Shown here piece by piece: positions 50,089 through 59,387 of a DNA stretch of 64,000 nucleotides; within the stretch, counting starts at the first letter, position 1, and each line of letters begins with the position of its first letter. The DNA is from Desulfobacterium sp. Lineage in GTDB: Bacteria; Desulfobacterota; Desulfobacteria; Desulfobacterales; Desulfobacteraceae. Below the pieces are notes generated by a model. The model was not told the DNA's origin. It worked only from the letters and a program-made list of their open reading frames with translations, and searched no databases. A program made the translations under genes and the position numbers. The stretch lies in assembly GCA_030145245.1 (NCBI GenBank), contig JAQYWC010000043.1:1-64000 (forward strand), read 5' to 3'.

Positions 50089-50183
50089 GGCACCTCCTGT
50101 GTACATTCTTGTTTCTTCACAAACGGTTACTGCTAAATACGGTTCATAAAGTAACCAGATTTCAACACCTTGTCAACCACCTG

Positions 50184-51425
50184 TCAGCTGATAATCCCGA
50201 CAACGGCGCCTGTCATGCAGGTGGCCAGGGTGCCCGCCACAATGGACCTGAATCCCAGGGAGACGATTTCGCCCCGCCGCTCCGGGGCCATGGTTCCCAT
50301 GCCGCCGATCATGATGCCAAGGCTTCCCGGATTTGCAAACCCGCACATGGCATAAATGAGGATCACCCGGCTTTCCGGGCTGAGCACTTCCCTGGAAAGC
50401 CGGGACAGCTCCAGGTAAGCGACAAACTCGTTGAGAACAGTCTTGGTTCCCATGAGGGCGCCTGCAACCGGGGCTTCGCTCCAGGGAATACCCATGAGCC
50501 AGGCCACCGGCGCCATGATCCACCCAAGGATCCGCTTCAGACAGAGGGGCTCTCCCATAAGATCCGGAAGCACCCCGAACAGGAGATCCACCAGGTAAAC
50601 CAGACCAACAAGGACAATGAGCATGGCAACGATGTTGATCAGGAGTTCCACCCCCTGGACCGTGCCCTTGGTCACGGCATCCATGGCGCTTGAGGTGTTA
50701 TCCACAGCCACAAGCTTCCCCGAGGTCATGGGTTGGGTTTCCGGGATCATGATCTTTGCCACGGTGATGGCCGCAGGGGCACTGATGATGGAGGCCACAA
50801 GGATGTGTCCCAGCACATCCGGAATAACGTTACCGAGGATGCTGGCGTAGAGCACCATGACCGTGCCGGCGATGGTTGCCATGCCGGATGTCATGAGGGA
50901 AAAAAGTTCACTCCGGGTCATCTTTGCCAGATAGGGCCGGATAAAGAGGGGAGACTCCACCATGCCCACAAAGATGTTGGCAGACACCCCGAGTCCCTCT
51001 GCGCCGCCCAGGCCAAAACTCCGTGTCAACACAGCAGAAAACCCCCTCACCACCAGGGGAAGAATCTTCCAGTAGAAGAAAAGGGACGACAGGGCGCTCA
51101 TCAGAAGAATCAGAGGAAGGGCCTGGAAGGCAAGAATAAAGGATGCGCCGGGGGCTGTTTCGGAAAAGGGCAGCGCCCCTCCCCCAAGATAGCCGAACAC
51201 CATGGAGGTGCCGGCCCTGGAAGCCGATTCAAGGCCTAAAATCACCGAATTGAGGGAAACAAAGAGTTCTCTCACCATGGGCAGCTTCAACAAAATAAGC
51301 GCCAGAATAAATTGCACTGTCATGCCCGTGATCACGGGTCTGATTCTCACCTTTCCCGGGTTTTCGCTCAAACCCCATGCAACTGCTACAAAGGCCGCAA
51401 GTCCGGCCACTCCCTGAAACACCAT
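50184..51425 (-). CDS. Concentrative nucleoside transporter (NupC family)
   Basis: A 413-residue inner-membrane transporter with about ten helices. The hallmark motifs of the CNT family are present: GLGGAEGLGVSANIFVGMVESPLFIRPYL (within residues 138-166), SGMATIAGTVMVLYASIL, KTVLNEFVAYLELS and the C-terminal YAMCGFANPGSLGIMIGG. It imports nucleosides with an ion gradient. It begins 13 bases before the hydrolase gene ends, so the two may share a transcript that starts at the hydrolase. Confidence 0.92.
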   Translation of the reverse strand: MVFQGVAGLAAFVAVAWGLSENPGKVRIRPVITGMTVQFILALILLKLPMVRELFVSLNSVILGLESASRAGTSMVFGYLGGGALPFSETAPGASFILAFQALPLILLMSALSSLFFYWKILPLVVRGFSAVLTRSFGLGGAEGLGVSANIFVGMVESPLFIRPYLAKMTRSELFSLMTSGMATIAGTVMVLYASILGNVIPDVLGHILVASIISAPAAITVAKIMIPETQPMTSGKLVAVDNTSSAMDAVTKGTVQGVELLINIVAMLIVLVGLVYLVDLLFGVLPDLMGEPLCLKRILGWIMAPVAWLMGIPWSEAPVAGALMGTKTVLNEFVAYLELSRLSREVLSPESRVILIYAMCGFANPGSLGIMIGGMGTMAPERRGEIVSLGFRSIVAGTLATCMTGAVVGIIS

Positions 51426-51437
51426 GGTCTACCTTTC

Positions 51438-52355
51438 TTATATGGACATAAATCCGTCAAAATGGTTCCAGAACACGTCCCTGACCGGGCCTGTCTCATG
51501 GAGGATCTCGTGGAAAGCCCCTGGAATGGAGACAAACTCACAGCCGGACATGTTTTTGAACAAACGCTTCTGGGCTTTGACCGAAACAACCCGGTCCTCC
51601 CTGGCACTGACCATCATCACCGGGGTCTTGATCTGCCGGGCATATCCCCTCCCGGAAAGGATCTCGATGGAGTCAAAGGCCGCCTTGACCCAGACATAGG
51701 TGACATCCCCCAGGGCGAGATCGGGGGTGTCCGCGATCAGTCTTTTCTCATTCTCGAACTGCTCCCGGTCATGGGTCAGGCGGTTGGTTTCAAACCTGAC
51801 ATTTTCCGGGGTGTAATTGGAACCGCCAAGCACATAGGATTCGGCAAACCCGGAGGCACAGGCGATATTTGCCATGGCCCGGGCCGCAATCCGGGGAAAG
51901 GGAGCCGTCACAATGTCCACCATGGGAGAAACAAGCACGGCCCGGTCAACCCCCATGGGGTGATCGTGCATGAACCGCAGGGCCAGGTGCCCTCCCATGG
52001 AGTGGGCCAGAATTGAGACAGGAAGCCCGGTAGCCTTAACATGGTGATCGTAAAAAAGATTAAGATCCGCAAGATAATCGTCAAAGGTTCTGACATACCC
52101 CTTTTGCCGGTTTTCAAGCTCCCTGACCGAAAGCCCCTGCCCCCGCCAGTCAAGGCTCAGGACAGTGTATCCCCTGGCGGTGAGTCGTTGTGCCACCTCC
52201 GCATATTTTTCCAGGAACTCTGACCTGCCGTTTAAGAGCAGTACAAGGCCTTTGGCAGTTCCCTCCAACGCCTCTGCCCGGCCAAATCGCAACCGATGCC
52301 CATTGCCTGCGGTAAACCAGCCAAATTCAAACCCGCTCTCGCTCCTCTGTGCCAA
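51438..52355 (-). CDS. Lysophospholipase-like alpha/beta hydrolase
   Basis: A 305-residue serine hydrolase of the PldB/monoglyceride-lipase group: GLVLLLNGRSEFLEKYAEVAQRL, LDWRGQG, ILAHSMGGHLALRF with the nucleophile Ser, and later PVMMVSAREDRVVS (Asp) and GAFHEILHE (His), so the triad is complete. The longest frame reaches an ATG at 52571 with no ribosome-binding site. A TTG at 52355 has AGGAGGAG five bases upstream and gives the family length, so it is chosen. Probably co-transcribed with the nucleoside transporter. Confidence 0.83.
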   Translation of the reverse strand: MAQRSESGFEFGWFTAGNGHRLRFGRAEALEGTAKGLVLLLNGRSEFLEKYAEVAQRLTARGYTVLSLDWRGQGLSVRELENRQKGYVRTFDDYLADLNLFYDHHVKATGLPVSILAHSMGGHLALRFMHDHPMGVDRAVLVSPMVDIVTAPFPRIAARAMANIACASGFAESYVLGGSNYTPENVRFETNRLTHDREQFENEKRLIADTPDLALGDVTYVWVKAAFDSIEILSGRGYARQIKTPVMMVSAREDRVVSVKAQKRLFKNMSGCEFVSIPGAFHEILHETGPVRDVFWNHFDGFMSI

Positions 52356-52606
52356 AGATTCTCCTCCTGCCGGGGCAAGGATCAGCCCCAATGCCAAAAA
52401 GTCAATGAACAGGGCCTGCCTGCTACCCTCCCGGCCCACCCAAAAATCCCATGGGGCCAAGACTATAATCTCCCCGGGCAAATTGCAAACCAAACCCGTG
52501 CCATTGGACAAAAAAGGTTGATCTCGGCCCAAGAGTGTGGGATTTATAGCAAATTTAACCCAAACAGCCATAAAAGGCTGTTAATAAAGGCCCCAAAAGG
52601 ACAAAG

Positions 52607-52855
52607 ATGGCAAAAGATACCCACAACTTCATACACAACTACAAGGGACTCGGAGCCTTTGGCATGGACAGGGAAACAGATGAAGAGACCCTGATGTTCT
52701 ACCTTCAGAAGTTTTCAGAGGATTCGTTCATGAAGGCATTTATCCCAAGGCTCGAAGACGCAGAGCTTGAAGAGATCTACCTCCTCATCAACACCCTGCT
52801 GAAACGGCACATTTCAGAGGACGAATACCACGCCCTGTATTTAAAGGACAGGTAA
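52607..52855 (+). CDS. Small conserved cytoplasmic protein of unknown function
   Basis: An 82-residue acidic, helical protein (for example DETLMFYLQKFSEDSFMKAF and EIYLLINTLLKRHISEDEYH). No motif known to me. AAAGGAC precedes ATG 52607 and its TAA shares one base with the phosphodiesterase ATG (TAATG), so the two genes are translationally coupled. Upstream, ACAGCC and GGCTGT (52564-52581) form a small hairpin. Confidence 0.7.
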   Translation: MAKDTHNFIHNYKGLGAFGMDRETDEETLMFYLQKFSEDSFMKAFIPRLEDAELEEIYLLINTLLKRHISEDEYHALYLKDR

Positions 52856-53370
52856 TGGCAAGACTCATTGTAACGGCTGATGTCCACGGCAGCTACGGCA
52901 CCTGGATGCTGCTGAAGTCCCTTCTCAAACCAGGGGACACCCTCGTGGTTGCCGGCGATCTTTTTGACACCCGGTACGGACGGCCGGGTCATCCGGACTA
53001 TCAGCCGGAAACCATCAAGAAAGAGCTTCCAACCCTTGGAAACCCGCTTTGCTACGTCTATGGCAACTGCGATATTCCATCGTTTTACCCCGGCTACGCC
53101 TTTGATCTGGAGTTCTGCCATATGGGGACAAAAATCCTCCTGGTTCACGGACACGCCCCTGTTTCCGGGATTCCTTCCGGCACCGCCATGGTCATCCAGG
53201 GGCACACCCACGTCCCAAGGCTTGAAAGGCAGGAGAATATGGTACGGTTCAACCCCGGCTCCCTTGCGGTTCCCCGGACAGAGCTCTACACCTATGGCAT
53301 CGTCGAAAACAACCGGGTCAGTCTCATGGACCTGAAGAAAAACCGTGCCCTGGCTTGCCTCGACCTGTGA
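52855..53370 (+). CDS. YfcE-type metallophosphoesterase
   Basis: A 171-residue calcineurin-fold phosphodiesterase with the five metal-binding motifs: IVTADVHGS, VVAGDLFDT, YGNCD, LVHGHAP and GHTHVP. The family hydrolyses phosphodiesters with Mn2+; the natural substrate is unknown. It begins on the last base of the preceding stop codon. Its end is seven bases before the convergent J-domain gene. Confidence 0.88.
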   Translation: MARLIVTADVHGSYGTWMLLKSLLKPGDTLVVAGDLFDTRYGRPGHPDYQPETIKKELPTLGNPLCYVYGNCDIPSFYPGYAFDLEFCHMGTKILLVHGHAPVSGIPSGTAMVIQGHTHVPRLERQENMVRFNPGSLAVPRTELYTYGIVENNRVSLMDLKKNRALACLDL

Positions 53371-53377
53371 AAAGGAT

Positions 53378-53968
53378 CTAATTGTTGATTTTGGTGACAG
53401 GGGAGACCGGAGAAACCGGCTGGACCCTTCCTGCATCCATGGGCCTTGCCCGGGGCTTCATCCGCTGTTTCATGACAAGATAGGTGCGATAGTTCACCGG
53501 TGTCCGGCCCCTGGGCCGTTTCAAGGATTGTTTCCCGGAAACGGTCTCTTTCCCCACACAGGTTTCAAACACCTCGGCAAACACGGCCCTCTTTGATTCC
53601 CGCCCGGATGACGGAGACGCTGCCGGTTGCGGCCTGGCTGGTTGCGCAACCGGCCCTGGCCTCCGCCTGGCAAGGGCCCTGAAAAACCGCACACACCATC
53701 CGGGGACGGGGCCTGTGCCCTTGCCGGCGGTTTCCGCCCCGGGTTCCGCCACCTTTGGCTCCGCCTGCTTAGGGGCCGTGGCAATAAGAACGGCGACGGC
53801 AAGGTTGATATCAATCATCCTCGCTTCAGCCGCCCTCCGTCCCCCGTCATCACTGCCGAACCTGTCCGGATGGAACACCTTGGCCAGGGTTCTGTAAGCG
53901 GATTTAACATCCCCAAGGGAGAAGCCTTTCTCAAGTCCCAGGATTTCCATGGCGCGTTTTTCATCCAT
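53378..53968 (-). CDS. J-domain (DnaJ-like) protein
   Basis: A 196-residue protein with an N-terminal J domain (MEILGLEKGFSLGDVKSAYR, then LAKVFHPDRFG with the essential HPD). The J domain is followed by a proline- and arginine-rich, probably disordered C-terminus (RPGPVAQPARPQPAASP). It should stimulate an Hsp70 partner through the HPD loop. The Gly/Phe and zinc regions of DnaJ are absent. Start 53968 after AGAGG is preferred to the longer frame from 54022. Confidence 0.75.
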   Translation of the reverse strand: MDEKRAMEILGLEKGFSLGDVKSAYRTLAKVFHPDRFGSDDGGRRAAEARMIDINLAVAVLIATAPKQAEPKVAEPGAETAGKGTGPVPGWCVRFFRALARRRPGPVAQPARPQPAASPSSGRESKRAVFAEVFETCVGKETVSGKQSLKRPRGRTPVNYRTYLVMKQRMKPRARPMDAGRVQPVSPVSPVTKINN

Positions 53969-54092
53969 AACACCTCTTCCATAGGATGTTACCCATCTCC
54001 TGTCAAGAAAATTGCCGGACAACCCTACCTGTTAGTATGAGTTATCACAGGTCATCCTTAGCCGTCACCCCCACAAAAACCAAGGTTTTTTA

Positions 54093-54121
54093 TTGACATG
54101 GGCTTCATTAAACCCTATAGC
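54093..54121 (+). promoter_or_regulatory. Promoter of the tungstate transporter operon
   Basis: TTGACA (54093-54098) and TATAGC (54116-54121) are separated by 17 bases, about 60 bases before tupA. No Moco/Tuco riboswitch consensus was recognised in the interval. Confidence 0.65.
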
Positions 54122-54180
54122 CTCATTATCTAACTTTTTTTATCAATCACCCATATATAGAGAGTAAAGGAGTCCTCCCA

Positions 54181-55017
54181 ATGAAAAAAACCAGGTTGTT
54201 ATCCATTGCCCTGGCCACCCTCACGCTGTTCACGTTTTCCCCCCTTTCAACTACCATGGCATCGGAAAAGCCACTGATGATGGCCACCACCACCAGCACC
54301 GACAACACAGGCCTTCTGGACTACCTCATGCCCCAGTTTGAAAAGGATACCGGCATTGCCATCAAGTGGACGGCCACAGGAACGGGCAAGGCCCTGAAGC
54401 TTGGCCAGCGATGCGATGTGGATGTGCTCCTGGTCCATGCGCCCCCTGCTGAGAGGAAATATATTGACGCCGGATACGGTAAGAACCGGCGGGAGATCAT
54501 GTACAACGATTTTGTGATCATCGGGCCGGAAAGCGATCCTGCCGGTATCCAAGGCCAAAACGTCAGGGACGCCCTTGAAACCATCAGAAACAGCAAAGCA
54601 ACCTTTGTGAGCCGGGGCGATGATTCAGGCACCAACAAAAAAGAGAAGCTGTTGTGGAACTCAACGGGCAAGCCGCTTCCTGAAAAGGAAAACTGGTATA
54701 TCCAGGCGGGCCAGGGAATGCTCTCCACCATCAGCGTCACCGAGGAGCGCCAGGGCTACACCATGACGGACAGGGGCACCTACATAAAGTACCAGTCCCA
54801 GAAGCAGGATCAACCCATGCTGAAAGTCCTGGTCCAGGGGGATGCCATTCTCTTGAACCAGTACAGTGTCATCGGTGTCAATCCTGAAAACTGTCCCAAG
54901 GCCCAATACGAGCTTGCCATGAAATTTTCCGACTGGATGGCAGGGGCCAGGGCCCAGGAGCTGATCAAAGGGTTCAGGCTGCTTGGAAAACCCCTGTTCA
55001 CCCCCAACGCCAAATAG
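54181..55017 (+). CDS. tupA: Tungstate ABC transporter substrate-binding protein
   Basis: A 278-residue periplasmic protein with a signal peptide (residues 1-28). The mature start MATTTSTDNTGLLDYLMP is the TupA signature with the TTS oxyanion-binding residues; VSRGDDSGTNKKE is the second conserved anion-contact region, and YTMTDRGTY follows. TupA has very high affinity for tungstate. Tungsten serves formate dehydrogenases and aldehyde oxidoreductases in anaerobes; no such enzyme is in the window. A permease and ATPase follow. Confidence 0.93.
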   Translation: MKKTRLLSIALATLTLFTFSPLSTTMASEKPLMMATTTSTDNTGLLDYLMPQFEKDTGIAIKWTATGTGKALKLGQRCDVDVLLVHAPPAERKYIDAGYGKNRREIMYNDFVIIGPESDPAGIQGQNVRDALETIRNSKATFVSRGDDSGTNKKEKLLWNSTGKPLPEKENWYIQAGQGMLSTISVTEERQGYTMTDRGTYIKYQSQKQDQPMLKVLVQGDAILLNQYSVIGVNPENCPKAQYELAMKFSDWMAGARAQELIKGFRLLGKPLFTPNAK

Positions 55018-55031
55018 AAAGCGATCGTTCC

Positions 55032-55718
55032 ATGGATTTTATCACTTCAGGGTTTGTTCAGGCCATCTATCTCCTGGCAAGCGGTGACAGCTCCACCTGG
55101 AGCGCGGTTGCCGCAACCCTGAAGGTATCCACCGGCTCCATGCTCTTGAGCATGGCAGCCGGACTGCCCTGCGGTTTTTTAATCGGTTATTTTGATTTCA
55201 AGGGCAAACGGCCCTTGCGAACCGTGCTCGACACATTGCTGGCGCTTCCCACAGTATTTATCGGCCTGCTTGTCTATGCATTCATATCCAGCCGGGGCCC
55301 CCTGGGGGAGTTCAACCTGCTGTTCACCCTGGGAGGCATTGCCGTTGGCCAGACCATGCTTGCATTTCCCATTGTCACAGCGCTCACGGCGTCCACCATC
55401 GAGGCCATTGATCCCCAGCTGAAACTGACCCTCATCTCCCTTGGGGCCGGCAAAAAAAACATCCTTGCCACCTGTTTGTGGGAGGTCCGTTTCGGAATCC
55501 TGGCCGCGGCCGTCACGGCCTATGGCCGGGTGATGACGGAAGTGGGCATCTCCATGATGGTGGGGGGCAACATCAAATGGCACACCCGGACCATCACCAC
55601 GGCCATCGCCCTGGAGACGGGCAAGGGGATGTTTGCCAACGGAATCGCCCTGGGAGTGGTGCTCATCACCATCGCCTTTGGGGTCAACCTCTCCCTGTCA
55701 TTTTTAAGAAAACAGTAA
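55032..55718 (+). CDS. tupB: Tungstate ABC transporter permease
   Basis: A 228-residue inner-membrane permease with about five helices and the cytoplasmic loop LISLGAGKKNILATCLWEVRFGI that docks to the ATPase. GRVMTEVGISMMVGGNIKWHTRTITTAIA (within residues 160-188) is typical of TupB. It follows tupA by 14 bases and its TAA overlaps the tupC ATG by one base. Confidence 0.92.
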   Translation: MDFITSGFVQAIYLLASGDSSTWSAVAATLKVSTGSMLLSMAAGLPCGFLIGYFDFKGKRPLRTVLDTLLALPTVFIGLLVYAFISSRGPLGEFNLLFTLGGIAVGQTMLAFPIVTALTASTIEAIDPQLKLTLISLGAGKKNILATCLWEVRFGILAAAVTAYGRVMTEVGISMMVGGNIKWHTRTITTAIALETGKGMFANGIALGVVLITIAFGVNLSLSFLRKQ

Positions 55719-56737
55719 TGAAAAAAAAACTTGCATACCACTTCAACAGGGTGGAACACTATTACGGGACCAGCAAGGTCCTTGACATCAGGGAGCTTGC
55801 CATCCCCAGGGGATCGATCACCGGCATTGCAGGTCCCAACGGAAGCGGCAAGACCACCCTTTTAAAGCTCATGACCTTTGCTGAGACGCCCAGCTTCGGG
55901 GAACTCCTGTTCAATGGAAACAGGGAGTCTCTTTTTTCGCCCAACGTGAGATTCAAGATCAGCCTCATGACCCAGAAGCCCTATCTGCTGAAACGAACGG
56001 TATTTGAAAACACCGCCTATGGATTGAGGATACGAAAGAATTCGGAAAACATCCGGACAAGGGTGGCCGAAGCCCTTTCAAAGGTGGGACTCCCGTTTGA
56101 AGAATTTGCCCAAAGGCGCTGGCACCAGCTCTCGGGCGGAGAGGCCCAGCGGGTTGCCCTGGCAGCAAGGCTGGCCCTCCATCCCCAGGTGCTGCTCCTG
56201 GACGAGCCCACGGCAAGCGTTGATGCCGAAAGCGCAGCCCTCATACGGGACGCATCCCTTGCTGCCAGGAGAGACTGGGGGACCACCCTGGTCATCGTCA
56301 GCCACGACCATCAATGGCTCAATGAGATCAGCGACACCACCCTACACCTGTTTGAAGGAAAAGCGGTAAAACCGGGAAGGAACACCATGATCCCCGGGCC
56401 CTGGACGACCCAGCCCGGCGGCCTTGCGTTCTGCGACCTGGGAGGGGGACAACGCTTTTTCGCCCCTGTCCCGCCCGCAAGGGATGCCATGGGGCTTATC
56501 AGCGACCGTGAGATCAAGCTTAATGCGCCAAAGAGCCGGGAGTTCACCAACCGGTTAGAGGGGATCATCACCCAGCTCGTCCTTGACCCCAAAGCCACAA
56601 CGCTTATTGCAAGCATCCAGGTGGCAGACCTCACGGTCACCACCCGGATCGACCAGCAAACCGTGGCAGCCTCAGGCCTCTATCCGGGCAGGGCGGTAGC
56701 CCTGTTTGTAAGACCGGATGCCGTGACCTGGCTCTGA
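55718..56737 (+). CDS. tupC: Tungstate ABC transporter ATP-binding protein with TOBE domain
   Basis: A 339-residue ATPase: Walker A GPNGSGKTT, signature QLSGGEAQR, Walker B VLLLDEPTASVD and the H-loop VIVSHDHQW. After residue 215 a C-terminal TOBE/molbindin-like domain (SREFTNRLEGIITQLVLD then VTTRIDQQTV) could bind oxyanion and inhibit transport when tungstate is plentiful. The true start is ATG 55718, overlapping the tupB stop; the frame is open upstream inside tupB, but those codons are not expected to be used. Confidence 0.92.
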   Translation: MKKKLAYHFNRVEHYYGTSKVLDIRELAIPRGSITGIAGPNGSGKTTLLKLMTFAETPSFGELLFNGNRESLFSPNVRFKISLMTQKPYLLKRTVFENTAYGLRIRKNSENIRTRVAEALSKVGLPFEEFAQRRWHQLSGGEAQRVALAARLALHPQVLLLDEPTASVDAESAALIRDASLAARRDWGTTLVIVSHDHQWLNEISDTTLHLFEGKAVKPGRNTMIPGPWTTQPGGLAFCDLGGGQRFFAPVPPARDAMGLISDREIKLNAPKSREFTNRLEGIITQLVLDPKATTLIASIQVADLTVTTRIDQQTVAASGLYPGRAVALFVRPDAVTWL

Positions 56738-56748
56738 ACGGCTATCAC

Positions 56749-57357
56749 TTACTGACCTAACCCTCCGCCCTCGCGCATGATGAGCAGGGCAAGCTTGTGG
56801 ATGTAAGCCCGCCTCTCTTCGTCGGTATAGCCGGGGAAATGCCGGAAGGTCATGACAATGCCGGAAAGGGAGGCAAAAAAAGCCTGGATATGAAATTCAG
56901 TCACCGCTTTTTCACCGGCAATGCTCTTGACAACCTTCTCGAACATCTTCAGGAATTTGAGCTGGACCGAGCTGAATTTATCGTTCACGCTGGGGTTTTC
57001 ATCCCCCCGCATGAGGAAATGGCACATCATCTGAAAGGTGGGCTCATTATCCAGGCAATAGTCGACAACGGCAATGGCAAGCGCATCGATCCCCTCGCCC
57101 TTGACCATGCGCTCCTTTAGCAGCACTTCAATATGATTGATATCCTGGAGCAGGGCCTCGATAAAAAGGTCATCCCGGCTCGGGAAGTAGCGGTAGAGTG
57201 ATGAGGCCGAAACCCCTGCCGTGTTGGCAATATCCCGCATGCTGATGTCCCAGAAATTTTTCTTTTCAAACAGCTCCATGGCGGCTGTGATGATCAGTTC
57301 TTTTCTTATTTCCCGCTCATTTTCCCTTAATCGTTCAAACGATGACATCCTGCCCAT
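56749..57357 (-). CDS. TetR-family transcriptional regulator
   Basis: A 202-residue repressor-type protein. The N-terminal HTH, ITAAMELFEKKNFWDISMRDIA followed by NTAGVSASSLYRYFPSRDDLF, is clear; the C-terminal ligand-binding helices are variable, with an HFPGY end region. The start at 57357 has GGAGA upstream and overlaps the 3' end of the NifU-like gene by 23 bases; a further ATG lies at 57348 and the frame is open to 57402. It likely controls itself and the NifU-like gene; the ligand is unknown. Confidence 0.87.
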   Translation of the reverse strand: MGRMSSFERLRENEREIRKELIITAAMELFEKKNFWDISMRDIANTAGVSASSLYRYFPSRDDLFIEALLQDINHIEVLLKERMVKGEGIDALAIAVVDYCLDNEPTFQMMCHFLMRGDENPSVNDKFSSVQLKFLKMFEKVVKSIAGEKAVTEFHIQAFFASLSGIVMTFRHFPGYTDEERRAYIHKLALLIMREGGGLGQ

Positions 57358-57781
57358 CGGTGGTATTCTCCTCTGTATCAGTTTGGTTGCAATTTCCGGC
57401 AAGGTCCCTTAAAGCTAGATAAAAGGCGCCCACGGCAAGTTCGGCACAATGGTTTTCATGGGACGGCAAAGTCTTCAGATAGTCGGAAACATCCTCATGG
57501 GTAATTTTCCATGCGTCGTTCACGCTCCTGCCCGCTACAAATTGCACAACTGTATTGGCGCAGGCGTTGGTGTTTTTACATCCATCAACATCATAGGAGA
57601 CAGAGGAGATAAGGCCATCTTTCTCCATCAAAAAGAACTCCACCGTATCACCGCATTCACCGGTTCTCTTTCCATAGCCGTCGGGATTTTCAACCCTCTC
57701 CTGGAAATCTCTCTTCAACGCCATCTCAAGGTATTCAAGGGAGTGGTCCTGCCAGAAATTCATTTTAGTGTTCTCAGTCAT
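57335..57781 (-). CDS. NifU/IscU-like iron-sulfur cluster scaffold protein
   Basis: A 148-residue protein with the three scaffold cysteines of IscU/NifU: GECGDT, VDGCKNTNACANT (which carries extra Cys) and HENHCAELA. It is divergent from the mainstream IscU: the first site follows FLMEKDG rather than the usual order. It is not near iscS or other isc genes. Its last codons overlap the start of the TetR gene, a two-gene operon. Start ATG 57781 is 145 bases from the divergent K+ channel gene. Confidence 0.82.
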   Translation of the reverse strand: MTENTKMNFWQDHSLEYLEMALKRDFQERVENPDGYGKRTGECGDTVEFFLMEKDGLISSVSYDVDGCKNTNACANTVVQFVAGRSVNDAWKITHEDVSDYLKTLPSHENHCAELAVGAFYLALRDLAGNCNQTDTEENTTDGQDVIV

Positions 57782-57926
57782 CTCTCTACTCTTTTATTAA
57801 AAATAAAACGTTAAAACGACCTATAGTAACATCAAAAAACATGGTTTACAAGACCGGAACCCAAAATCAATTTTCTTGAAAAAACAGGCCAAATCTGCAC
57901 ATAACCCAAGGGAAAGGAGTCTGATT

Positions 57927-58955
57927 ATGATGAATATCGTTGCTGCCCTCACACGTATCCTGCATTTGCTGAAACGGGAAAACCTGCACAGGATTCTCGT
58001 TTTTGCCATTGGCGTCTTTGTAACGGGCAGCCTGTTGCTAGTCTATTTTGAAAAGGAAATTCCCTTTGCCGATGCCCTGTGGTGGTGTGTTGTCACCATG
58101 ACAACGGTGGGTTATGGAGATGTTTCTCCCGCAACCCCTGGCGGAAGGATTGTCGGCATTGTTGTGATGCTGTCCGGGATCGGCCTGCTCGGTCTTTTAA
58201 CGGCAACCATTGCAAGCCTGTTTATCGAAAACAAGTTCATGGAGAAACGAGGGATGAAAACAACCGACCTAAGGGACCATTTTATCATCTGCGGCTGGAA
58301 CTTCCGGGGGGAAACCATCATCCAGGAGATGAGAACAGATCCCAAGTGCAAAGAGATCCCCATTGTCATCATTGCCGATATGGATGAGGCACCCGATCAG
58401 CACGAGAACATCTCTTTTGTCAGCGGCCAGACAGACCCCACCACCCTTGATATGGCAAGGGCGGACAAGGCATCGGCCGCCATCATCCTGTCCGACGACG
58501 CCCTTGACACCTATTCCCGGGATGCAAAAACCATCCTTGCCACCATGACAGTGAAAAACCATGTGCCGGATCTCTACACCTGCGTGGAACTCATGGACGG
58601 TAAAAACATGGACCACCTGAAGCTTGCCAGGGCGGACGAGATCATCGTGGTGGGCGAAATTTCCACCAATCTCCTGGTCCAGGCAGCCCTTGACCACGGC
58701 ATGACCCGGTTCGTGAGCGAACTTGTGAGCAATCGATACGGAAATGAGCTTTACAAGATCACAATGCCGACTTATCTTGTTGGAAATTCGTTTTTCAATG
58801 CCATGTGCCGGCTCAAGGAGAAGGAAAATATCCTCTGCATAGGGGTCGAAGACAGATCAGGGGCCACCCTGGTTGCCAACCCCGAAAGCGGTTATGTTCT
58901 AAAGGAGGATGACTTTCTCATCGTCATTGCATCGGAAAGACCGGAAATTGGCTAA
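57927..58955 (+). CDS. Potassium channel with RCK/TrkA-N domain
   Basis: A 342-residue channel subunit of the MthK/Kch two-helix type. Helix 1 (LVFAIGVFVTGSLLLVYF) and helix 2 (IVGIVVMLSGIGLLGLLTATIAS) flank a pore loop with the filter TTVGYGDVSP. An RCK domain (from about residue 115) starts HFIICGWNFRG and binds nucleotide or ions, with VSGQTDPTTLDMARADKASAAIILSDD in the middle. ATG 57927 follows GGAAAGGAG. It leads a four-gene run with YbjN, PspA and DUF4178 proteins. Confidence 0.92.
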   Translation: MMNIVAALTRILHLLKRENLHRILVFAIGVFVTGSLLLVYFEKEIPFADALWWCVVTMTTVGYGDVSPATPGGRIVGIVVMLSGIGLLGLLTATIASLFIENKFMEKRGMKTTDLRDHFIICGWNFRGETIIQEMRTDPKCKEIPIVIIADMDEAPDQHENISFVSGQTDPTTLDMARADKASAAIILSDDALDTYSRDAKTILATMTVKNHVPDLYTCVELMDGKNMDHLKLARADEIIVVGEISTNLLVQAALDHGMTRFVSELVSNRYGNELYKITMPTYLVGNSFFNAMCRLKEKENILCIGVEDRSGATLVANPESGYVLKEDDFLIVIASERPEIG

Positions 58956-58980
58956 CCCTAAAGAATGAAGGAGAACTGAA

Positions 58981-59370
58981 ATGGAAGATAAATTCACCCT
59001 TGTCAAAGAATTTCTGAGCGACATGGAGATCTCCATCGTCAGCGAGGACGAAGCAGAAGAACTTGTCGTTGTCGAAGATGAGGAAAACGGCATCAAAAAT
59101 CTGGTGATAGACTGCGAAGCCCCCATCGTTGTTATCGAACAGGTGATCATGAAGGTTCCGGCAAAGACCGAAACCCTCTACAAACGCCTGCTCCAGCTCA
59201 ACAGAGAGCTTGTCCACGGCGCCTTTGTAGTGGATGAAACCGAGACCTACATCATCTTCAGGGACACCCTGCAGCTTGAGAATCTTGACAGAAACGAACT
59301 CGAGGGCTCAATCCACGCCCTGACCCTTGCCCTGTCGGAATATGGTTCAGAACTTCTGGAATACGTTTAA
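58981..59370 (+). CDS. YbjN-like (type III chaperone-fold) protein
   Basis: A 129-residue acidic protein with the alternating strand-helix pattern of YbjN/CesT-like proteins: FTLVKEFLSDMEI, IKNLVIDCEAPIVVIEQ, TLYKRLLQLNRELVHGAFV and a C-terminal helix. No catalytic motif. RBS GAAGGAG precedes ATG 58981. The gene sits between the K+ channel and PspA genes; related small proteins accompany PspA homologues in other bacteria (YjfI-type contexts), suggesting a chaperone-like role in the envelope-stress module. Confidence 0.75.
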   Translation: MEDKFTLVKEFLSDMEISIVSEDEAEELVVVEDEENGIKNLVIDCEAPIVVIEQVIMKVPAKTETLYKRLLQLNRELVHGAFVVDETETYIIFRDTLQLENLDRNELEGSIHALTLALSEYGSELLEYV

Positions 59371-59387
59371 TATAAGGAGAAGCAACA

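Noticed and set aside
54023-54180. Moco/Tuco riboswitch upstream of tupA
   Set aside because: A tungsten-responsive riboswitch would fit the gene, but the conserved segments were not found; only a promoter is supported.
55478-55717. Longer start for the tungstate ATPase gene
   Set aside because: The extra 80 codons lie wholly inside tupB and resemble nothing; ATG 55718 fits the family start.
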